Positions 59,801-64,000 of a stretch of 64,000 nt of DNA are shown here, piece after piece. Position numbers and translations under genes: made by a program. How positions within the stretch are numbered: the stretch's first letter is position 1; every line of letters begins with the position of its first letter. The notes beneath the pieces were generated by a model. The model did no database searches, was not told where the DNA came from, and saw only the letters and a program-made list of their open reading frames with translations. The stretch comes from Apostichopus japonicus (lineage: Eukaryota > Echinodermata > Holothuroidea > Aspidochirotida > Stichopodidae), in the NCBI RefSeq assembly GCF_037975245.1, contig NC_092571.1, positions 855,501-919,500 of the forward strand, given 5' to 3'.

Positions 59801-62800
59801 TTTAGTCCAGTCCAGACCTGTTACTTTAGTTCAGTCCAGACCTGTTACTTTATTCCAGTCCAGAACTGTTACTTTATTCCAGCCTAGTTGTATTACTTTA
59901 GTCCAGACCTGTTACTTTATTCCAGTCCAGACCTGTTGCTTTATTCCAGTCCAGACCTGTTACTTTATTCCAACCTAGTCAATTTACTTTAGTCCAGTCC
60001 AGACCTGTTCCTTTATTCCAGTCCAGACCTGTTCCTTTATTCCAGTCCAGACCTGTTCCTTTATTCCAACCTAGTCAATTTACTTTAGTCCAGTCCAGAC
60101 CTGTTCATTTATTCCAGCCCAGACCTGTTCCTTTATTCCATCCCAGACCTGTTCCTTTTATTCCAGCCCAGACCTGTTCCTGTATTCCAGTTTAGACTAG
60201 AGATCACTGGGATCACAGTCCGAGCAAACTGGTATAAATGTTATCATGTAAACGTATATCACATACCACCATCATCATCATCATCTTCTATGAAAATATT
60301 GAAATGTGTGACGACATCTCCTCTCTGATAACTGAATACAAGTGTAAGTTAACTTGATGTTTGATTGTGTTTGTTCTTAGGTGACAACATGCTGACAGCT
60401 GTGAGTGTAGCTCAGGAGTGTAGAATGATTCCTACATCATCAAGAGTCATCACGGTAAATGCTCTGAAACCCTCTGAAGATTCACCAGCCACCATTCAGT
60501 GGATCAGCAATGAAACCGATAGTCTACCTGATAGAAATATCCAGTCACATAATTACCAAGTTCCTGTAAGTTTGAGAAGTATGAATTAATGGTATGGAAG
60601 ATAGTATGACCATTGGTAGTATGAAGTGTATCATTAATGGACAGGACAGTATGAACAGCATAGGTATAGCACTATGCTTTAGACTTAGAATGAATAATGT
60701 AATGTATAACACCAGGGAGTAACTTCAGTATGAGCAGATATGAAGTAAAATGTCATGGTGTCACAGTAAGTATAAACAGCATGAAGTATGGAATGAATAA
60801 TGTAATGTATAACACCAGGGAATAACCTCAGTATGAGCAGATGTGAAGTAAAATGTCATGGTGTCACCGTAAGTATAAACAGCATGAAGTATGGAATGAA
60901 ACATGTAATGTATAACACCAGGGAATAACCTCAGTTTGAGCAGATATTAGTGTTGCGCCGATAATCGTTTTCAATATCGGTATCGGCCGATATTTGCAAT
61001 ATCGGCAGCATATCGGTATCGGTAAAATTTTGCCTAATTGCCGATAACAGCAAGCCGATATTGAACTTTTTTTTTCACAGCAGAGCTACTTATTTATACT
61101 TGCAATGATTTGTTAATCTGCCCAAGACGATCCATTTCTTTAGCGTCAGTTAAACTCTTATTCATTTTCGATTAATATCCATGGAAACCTGACCCTCCGT
61201 AACCTCTAAAACACGTCTACGGCGCGCGAATATAACCAATGACCTTCGTGAACCTTGGCCTACACATAGCATTAGTGCAGCATGTATACACTGTACTGTA
61301 CTAACCATTCATTTTCTCAAAGGCCTCCGTGAAAACCTTGAACATGATGCATAACTGCACTTTTAATTTTCCGCGAACACACTGCCGATTTCCCGCCGGT
61401 GTTCGCCCAGCGAACACGCCGAGCACGCGAGCATAAAGGCGTAGTGTCCAGGGGCCCGCCTTAGGGCCTTGGTGGGGTCATGGGGTAGAACCCCTTGTGG
61501 GGATCCTGGGGGATAAAGCCCCGAAAAATTGGCTTTTTTTTGCGTGTCTGGCGATAAAAAAAAAAATCGCAGTTGAGTATGCAAAATAATTTTCTTATTT
61601 AAATTGTCACGAAACAGATGAAAATTTTAAAATGACAAGTTAGAGTAGCTATATTATGTTATAAAATGAAAAGAGATTTAATCTGTCTTTCAATCTTTAA
61701 AAAGTGCAACTTACAAAACTTCCGATATTATGAAACAAACAACGTTCAGCAAAGCCCTGTCTCTAGACTGCCTAACAATGAATAGCGTGCACAATGCGTA
61801 CATTTTTACAACTGCGGTGTTTAACCCTATACCCAACTACCGCCGTACATGTGCTGCGAATTTTCCCAGGTACCTTCCCAAACACACTGTAAGCTCATCC
61901 CCTGTGTAACACCTGTTTGTTAACATTTTTTGGCAAGTTGCCAGGGAACTTTTCAGTTACGTGAGATCCGTAACCGCCGAGGTGGTTAGGCTATTTGCTA
62001 TACAATTAACTCTGGTAGGATATTATTTTTTCCGTATTTTTGGAAATTCTAGAAAATACTTTCTTTTTTCCCCCGCTTAAAAACAGATGTGGTCTTACGG
62101 TATATTCATAAATGGATGCACTAGAGCCTTGTTTACATGACATTAGTTGCATTTAGTACGATATGCCAGTTTTGCGTGAATTTTTCGAAAGTGTTTTGTT
62201 CGATCTTTCGTAATATTTGAAAGGTGTACCACCTTACTTTCCGTACACAATTGGTCATTTCTCTACTGATTTTCAGTTTTTTTCTTCTCTATACGGTCAA
62301 GTGAATAAGTTGTACAATGAGTATAAACTCAATAAATTATGATTTTTACATTGTGATCGACATTTCGTAACCTAATTAAGATGCAATTTTGCAAGCATAC
62401 GTTAACACTATAGCTACTTGTAAGTCTTTACGATGTTAAGGCTCACATTTACTGCGTCCATTTTATTATCGCATGCAGCGCTGCAGTGAAAAAGATTCTG
62501 GTTGGATTTCAATTATAATTCTCTTTTTCAAAATCAGGAAAAAAGTCATTCTTTTCAACTTAGGACAAAAGGAAAACAAAACACCATATTTTGTTGTTTA
62601 CTTGAAGATTTATTTGTGAATGTATGCATGACTAAAAGTACGATTTTGCCTTTATTTTGTCTGTTAAAAAATATCGGTATCGGTATCGGACCGATATTGG
62701 GATGATAATATCGGATATCGGCCAAAACCGATATTGGTAATATCGGCGCAACACTAGCAGATATGAAGTAAAATGTCATAGTGTCACAGTAAGTATAAAC

Positions 62801-64000
62801 AGCATGAAGTATGGAATGAAACATGTAATGTATAACACCAGGGAATAACCTCAGTATGAGCAGATGTGAAGTAAAATGTCATGGTGTTACAGTAAGTATA
62901 AACAGCATGAAGTATGGAGTGAATAATGTAATGTATAACACCAGGGAATAACCTCAGTATGAACAGATATGAAGTAAAATGTCATGGTGAGTTGGTAAGA
63001 AAACTATGAAAAGTAAAGCAATTTCAAATTATTAAAAGGTAAAGTATGAAGAATCATTCATTTAACAAAGTTGTGTTTAACCAGGCAAATATTAGACAAC
63101 CCAAAATCAAATATTTTTTATATTTTCTTATGTTTTCAGAATCATTACCAGGTTTCCATCAATGGCGATATTCCTAAAAGTGAGAAGTTTTGTTTTGCTG
63201 TCAGTGGCAAATCTTTCCAAGTTATTTGTAGGCATTTCCCAGACCTCCTTCCAAAGGTGAGTTAACAATTTTGATTCTGTTTGGGGAATTGATTTCAGTC
63301 AAAAGATTAATAAATTGATATTATATTGGGGGGGGGGGGGTATGGAGGATGAAGGGATCGACAATTACATCCAAAATAGTGTAGAGTGTATGAGGTAAAC
63401 TCTAATGTAGTGTAAGAGGTAGTGAAAAGGGTTGAAATTAGAGGTTGCATGAAAGGGAAAATAACATTGACTTGACCTCAACCACCATTCAACAAAGCTT
63501 GATTTGAATTTTTGCTGCAGTTATTCAACCCTAGTGGCCTTCCACCAGACCCAATTATTTCTTACTGTTATTTTATTATTTTTACTATTTTACTTTACTT
63601 AATTTAGATTGTTCAAAGAGGCGCAGTCTTTGCTCGTATGGCTCCAGATGATAAGGCTCAGCTGATAGAAGCTTATCAAGATTTAAGGTAAGAACTCAAG
63701 GTTTAGCCTCAGTCTTATTCAAATAAGTTTGATAAATTGCAAGCAATCAGAATGATTTGTTTTTTTCATTTACAGTTACTGTGTTGGGATGTGTGGAGAT
63801 GGAGCTAATGATTGTGGGGCTCTGAAGACAGCTCATGCAGGCATCTCTCTCTCAGAGGCAGAAGCATCCGTTGCATCACCCTTCACCTCCAAGATTCCTG
63901 ACATCTCCTGTGTACCCATTGTTATCAAAGAGGGCCGGGCGGCTCTGGTGACGTCATTTGGTGTCTTCAAGTTCATGGCACTGTACAGCGTTATACAGTT
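35806..64000 (+). CDS. ATP13A3: P5B-type ATPase (ATP13A2/ATP13A3-like), partial
   Basis: P5B ATPases sit in late endosome/lysosome membranes and, as known for ATP13A2 and ATP13A3, export polyamines using ATP. 22 exons joined in frame give about 962 codons; family members have about 1200, so the last two to three hundred residues lie beyond the window. Visible parts: N-terminal membrane-inserted segment (residues about 18-73), M1-M2 (about 237-280), actuator motif LTGES split across exons 9/10, M3-M4 with PPSLP (residues 478-482, usually PPALP), phosphorylation motif DKTGT split across exons 13/14 (D521), nucleotide-binding KGSPE (664-668), TGDN split across exons 18/19, and hinge GDGAND (895-900). 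All catalytic residues are intact. Paralogue choice is uncertain because invertebrates often have a single P5B gene; the symbol marks the family. Confidence 0.94.
36136..36303 (+). CDS. ATP13A3: ATPase exon 2 (residues 18-73)
   Basis: 56 codons. [20 protein letters not shown], then [20 protein letters not shown], then [16 protein letters not shown]. This is the P5B-specific hydrophobic N-terminal segment, with the conserved YW.P.W motif and a Cys cluster. The acceptor is ttcttcag and the donor gtttgt. Confidence 0.92.
36616..36790. repeat. 34-bp tandem repeat in ATPase intron 2
   Basis: About four copies of TACTGTGCCATCAGTTACGA followed by TGACATCTATCCTG. Confidence 0.85.
36816..36931 (+). 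CDS. ATP13A3: ATPase exon 3 (residues 74-112)
   Basis: Encodes [20 protein letters not shown], then [18 protein letters not shown]. It ends with AG of a serine codon finished by exon 4. The acceptor is ctgcag and the donor gttaga. It corresponds to the variable cytosolic part after the N-terminal segment. Confidence 0.85.
36932..40137 (+). other. ATP13A3: ATPase intron 3, 3.2 kb
   Basis: I find no exon. A duplicated 50-bp stretch with GCATGCATACTAAAT and TTCATAGCTA lies at 38108-38230. A C run lies at about 38502. An open frame at 37816-38094 has no fitting donor or similarity. Confidence 0.55.
40138..40273 (+). CDS. ATP13A3: ATPase exon 4 (residues 112-157)
   Basis: Encodes [20 protein letters not shown], then [20 protein letters not shown], then PTKQL. 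It carries an acidic-serine stretch (SGESDIDDD) that looks like a casein kinase 2 target. The acceptor is attacag and the donor gtaagt. The region is poorly conserved in the family; phase and splice sites support the exon. Confidence 0.8.
41595..41761 (+). CDS. ATP13A3: ATPase exon 5 (residues 158-213)
   Basis: [20 protein letters not shown], then [20 protein letters not shown], then [16 protein letters not shown]. It matches the conserved P5B stretch RYF.H...YYWN followed by F..L.GLD. The acceptor is tttttag and the donor gtaagc. Confidence 0.93.
41810..42182. mobile_element. hAT-type miniature in ATPase intron 5
   Basis: About 373 bp with inverted ends TAGGGATGCACCGGAT and ATCCGGTGCATCCCTG and many CCGGCCGGA words just inside both ends. 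AGTTACA occurs next to both ends, but not at matching offsets, so the target duplication is imperfect. The ends fit hAT elements of the TAGGGATGCACC class. Confidence 0.75.
42463..42532 (+). CDS. ATP13A3: ATPase exon 6 (residues 213-236)
   Basis: [20 protein letters not shown], then VEE. It matches YG.N.I.V.V.S...L...E just before the first core membrane helix. The acceptor is atttcag and the donor gtaatt. Confidence 0.94.
43325..43459 (+). CDS. ATP13A3: ATPase exon 7, M1-M2 (residues 237-281)
   Basis: [20 protein letters not shown], then [20 protein letters not shown], then YETKK. NPFYIFQ and the YYYYA turn are hallmarks of P5B membrane helices M1-M2. The acceptor is gttgacag and the donor gtacgc. 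Confidence 0.96.
44296..44362 (+). CDS. ATP13A3: ATPase exon 8 (residues 282-304)
   Basis: [20 protein letters not shown], then SG and one base of the next codon. It matches the L.DMV..S..V.V segment leading into the actuator domain. The acceptor is ttgcag and the donor gtaagt. Confidence 0.95.
45119..46145. repeat. About 147-bp tandem array, ATPase intron 8
   Basis: Seven units built from AGATTGATTTGGTGTTCAAG, GTCCTGGATTGGCTAGCTTC, ATATGTGCACTGTAGCTGTT and GTGATATGTAGTCACATGCA. Units differ by a few percent. Confidence 0.92.
46430..46512. repeat. 26-bp repeat before ATPase exon 9
   Basis: Three copies of TAATTAAACCCATGGTCATT followed by GATTC, about 45 bases upstream of the exon 9 acceptor. 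Confidence 0.85.
46557..46688 (+). CDS. ATP13A3: ATPase exon 9, actuator domain (304-348)
   Basis: [20 protein letters not shown], then [20 protein letters not shown], then [26 protein letters not shown] are diagnostic of P5 actuator domains. The TGES dephosphorylation loop continues in exon 10. The acceptor is ttccag and the donor gtaagc. Confidence 0.97.
46890..47210. repeat. Short tandem repeats in ATPase intron 9
   Basis: TGACTTG(T/C)GACTTG words repeat at 46916-47050. A unit like GGTTATAGTATGGGTGGATG, TTACATA repeats about four times at 47080-47205. Confidence 0.7.
48095..48271 (+). CDS. ATP13A3: ATPase exon 10 (residues 348-407)
   Basis: [20 protein letters not shown], then [20 protein letters not shown], then [19 protein letters not shown]. 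It completes TGES and carries the [14 protein letters not shown] block of P5B ATPases. The acceptor is gatag. The donor ACAG|GTGAGT at 48272 is the first of a long row of near-identical donors. Confidence 0.96.
48265..48905 (+). repeat. 40-bp array carrying copies of the exon 10 donor
   Basis: Sixteen units of 40-41 bp start at the exon 10 border. Each has AGAACAGGTGAGTA, then CTATAACTAT, AAAACAACAA, GAGATA. CAGGTGAGTA occurs at 48269, 48310, 48351 and then about every 40 bases to 48871. One unit (48751) reads CAGCCGAGTA and has lost the GT. The copied part includes the last seven exon bases. Any downstream donor would add an in-frame stop (TAA at 48304-48306). Confidence 0.95.
49507..49617 (+). 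CDS. ATP13A3: ATPase exon 11, M3 start (residues 407-444)
   Basis: [20 protein letters not shown], then [16 protein letters not shown]. It matches F.T.KG.L.RSIL.P.P..F.FY.D..KF. A second open frame covers the same bases, but phase and similarity fix this one. The acceptor is ttttccag and the donor gtaaga. Confidence 0.95.
50447..50493 (+). CDS. ATP13A3: ATPase exon 12, end of M3 (residues 444-459)
   Basis: A 47-bp exon encoding [16 protein letters not shown], the end of membrane helix 3 and the loop after it. The acceptor is tttaacag and the donor gtagat. Confidence 0.92.
50793..50981 (+). CDS. ATP13A3: ATPase exon 13, M4 to DK (residues 460-522)
   Basis: [20 protein letters not shown], then [20 protein letters not shown], then [20 protein letters not shown] and FDK. 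It holds the M4 motif PPSLP (most P5B have PPALP, P5A have PPELP) and the GI.CISP.RIN..G block. It stops after D-K of DKTGT. The acceptor is ctgcag and the donor gttggt. Confidence 0.97.
51459..54205. repeat. 65-bp minisatellite with TTAGGG in every unit
   Basis: About 42 units of 65 bp: TTACATTAATGTAACATAAA, CGTTAGGGTTTTAGTAACAG, CAGCATTCATCTATACACTG, TGTCC. Variants (ATAATTGTTAGGG, ATTAACAGCGGC, AGTATAACAGC) recur in blocks; the order at about 51,520-51,960 reappears at about 52,770-53,110, so longer duplications occurred. It fills most of the intron between the K and T codons of DKTGT. Confidence 0.95.
54441..54647 (+). CDS. ATP13A3: ATPase exon 14 (residues 523-591)
   Basis: [20 protein letters not shown], then [20 protein letters not shown], then [20 protein letters not shown], then LKMFEATNW. 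It completes [12 protein letters not shown], the phosphorylation site, and holds the MATCHSLT and [11 protein letters not shown] blocks of the family. The acceptor is gttttag and the donor gtaaga. Confidence 0.97.
54885..55205. repeat. Tandem repeat of about 60-120 bp, ATPase intron 14
   Basis: Four uneven units with GTGGCTAGCCATGATGAGTT, CCCACCCTTTCAGAATGGTT and GTGCAGTGAGGGACAAGAA. Confidence 0.8.
55289..55396 (+). CDS. ATP13A3: ATPase exon 15 (residues 592-627)
   Basis: [20 protein letters not shown], then [16 protein letters not shown]. It matches the W.LEE...D....PTVVRP stretch. The acceptor is cttctaag and the donor gtaagc. Confidence 0.93.
56093..56246 (+). CDS. ATP13A3: ATPase exon 16, nucleotide domain (628-679)
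   Basis: [20 protein letters not shown], then [20 protein letters not shown], then [24 protein letters not shown] and KGSPE (KGAPE in many relatives) form the ATP-binding pocket. The acceptor is ctttcag and the donor gtaagg. Confidence 0.97.
56590..57068. repeat. 29-bp GATGAATAATGCATCATGTTG array, intron 16
   Basis: About 16 units of GATGAATAATGCATCATGTT, GCACTAAGT with TACCAAGT and CACTCAGT variants. ATGCAT and the near-palindrome TGCATCATG recur. Confidence 0.9.
57069..57360. mobile_element. Truncated hAT-type repeat in intron 16
   Basis: Begins GGCGCGTAGCGAACAGAAAT and ends GTATGGACGCTCCGCCACTG next to G and C runs. The start shares CCTAGATCGCCGGAAATGAC with the 23826/28120 family. The left end abuts the 29-bp array without a clean terminus. 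Confidence 0.65.
57712..57960. repeat. About 54-bp array next to exon 17 acceptor
   Basis: Four to five units of GATAGAAGTTTATTCTCACA, ATATTGCAGGGCTTACATTG, TGCTCTGCTCGC. Each has a pyrimidine-leaning run and ATTGCAG|G, resembling a 3' splice site. The last, diverged unit runs into the true acceptor. Confidence 0.85.
57977..58097 (+). CDS. ATP13A3: ATPase exon 17 (residues 679-719)
   Basis: [20 protein letters not shown], then [20 protein letters not shown]. It matches VP.DF..VL...[12 protein letters not shown]. The acceptor is cttacag. The donor CAAG|GTACAT starts another donor-bearing array. Confidence 0.95.
58090..58985 (+). repeat. 71-bp array carrying exon 17 donor-like sites
   Basis: About 12 units: CAACAAGGTACATTATTGCT, TTATATATGGGGACAGTATG, GTTAGGCAAATGTTACAGTG, CATCTTCATAG. 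CAAGGTACATTA repeats the exon 17 border (CCAAG|GTACATTAC). Early units are diverged and later ones nearly identical. Confidence 0.93.
59067..59191 (+). CDS. ATP13A3: ATPase exon 18 (residues 719-761)
   Basis: Completes R, then [20 protein letters not shown], then [20 protein letters not shown] and T. It matches E..L.FLGL...N.LK..T...[13 protein letters not shown]. The acceptor is ctctcag and the donor gttagt. Confidence 0.96.
59277..60195. repeat. 22-24-bp CCAGTCCAGACCTGTTACTTTA array, intron 18
   Basis: About 38 units alternate TTTATTCCAGTCCTGACCTG and TTTAGTCCAGTCCAGACCTG forms. Each unit includes TTATTCCAG, which looks like a weak 3' splice site. Confidence 0.92.
60381..60565 (+). CDS. 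ATP13A3: ATPase exon 19 (residues 761-822)
   Basis: [20 protein letters not shown], then [20 protein letters not shown], then [20 protein letters not shown] and VP. TGDN.LTAVSVA..C.MI is a P5 hallmark. The acceptor is ttcttag and the donor gtaagt. Confidence 0.97.
60600..62998. repeat. About 110-bp array in intron 19, split by insertion
   Basis: Units of AATAATGTAATGTATAACAC, CAGGGAATAACCTCAGTATG, AGCAGATATGAAGTAAAATG, TCATGGTGTCACAGTAAGTA lie at 60600-60947 and resume at 62757-62998. Each unit has CAGTAAGTAT, a donor-like word. The hAT element at 60948-62756 interrupts it. Confidence 0.88.
60948..62756. mobile_element. hAT-type element with perfect 8-bp duplication
   Basis: 1809 bp with ends TAGTGTTGCGCCGATA and TATCGGCGCAACACTA and ATCGGTATCGG words inside both ends. 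It is flanked by GCAGATAT on both sides (60940-60947, 62757-62764). The interior has only short open frames, so it is non-autonomous or decayed. It lies in the minisatellite of intron 19 and does not touch an exon. Confidence 0.9.
63140..63256 (+). CDS. ATP13A3: ATPase exon 20 (residues 823-861)
   Basis: [20 protein letters not shown], then [19 protein letters not shown]. It matches FA..GKSF.VI..HF..L.PK. The acceptor is ttttcag and the donor gtgagt. Confidence 0.95.
63608..63687 (+). CDS. ATP13A3: ATPase exon 21 (residues 862-888)
   Basis: [20 protein letters not shown], then EAYQDL. It matches G.VFARM.PD.K.QLIE. The acceptor is atttag and the donor gtaaga. Confidence 0.96.
63776..64000 (+). 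CDS. ATP13A3: ATPase exon 22 (residues 888-962), cut by window
   Basis: [20 protein letters not shown], then [20 protein letters not shown], then [20 protein letters not shown], then [14 protein letters not shown]. It holds the hinge motif GDGAND and the start of membrane helix 5. The acceptor is tttacag. The exon continues past position 64000. Confidence 0.97.

Overview
The window is nuclear DNA of an animal with many introns, long introns and heavy loads of transposons and satellites. The two recognisable genes are typical of animals. The hAT miniatures, TTAA-flanked element, tRNA-derived SINE and poly-G/C-edged repeats fit a marine invertebrate deuterostome. An echinoderm, perhaps a sea cucumber, is my best guess, but nothing in the sequence proves the taxon.

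Layout. (1) 729-10957, minus strand: nine exons of a cyclin L gene (CCNL1/CCNL2 type, the CDK11 partner in splicing control), from the start codon to the beginning of the C-terminal region. The RS domain would lie beyond position 1. (2) 10958-35805: about 25 kb between the genes with no convincing gene. It holds GATATC-rich arrays, hAT-type miniatures with target-site duplications, a long inverted-repeat element, several satellites, a 1.6-1.9 kb repeat present twice (one copy carrying a SINE that the other lacks), a 4.9 kb inverted-repeat element with subterminal repeats, and a TTAA-flanked element. (3) 35806-64000, plus strand: 22 exons of a P5B-type ATPase (ATP13A2/ATP13A3 family, lysosomal/endosomal polyamine exporters), from the start codon through the GDGAND motif. 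The last exon runs off the window at the start of the C-terminal membrane half.

Exon joins were worked out by hand from splice signals, reading phase and family similarity. Every join keeps the frame, giving about 348 codons for cyclin L and about 962 codons for the ATPase.

The most unusual pattern is at splice donors. In three introns of these two unrelated genes, a tandem repeat starts at the exon-intron junction and carries copies of the 5' splice site: cyclin L exon 7 (3 donors), ATPase exon 10 (16 units of about 40 bp, 15 with an intact donor) and ATPase exon 17 (about 12 units of about 71 bp). Use of a downstream donor in the first two cases would add an in-frame stop. A further array, about 42 units of 65 bp each holding a TTAGGG hexamer, sits in the intron that splits the ATPase catalytic DKTGT motif.

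The two genes are transcribed divergently, and I see no functional link between them.
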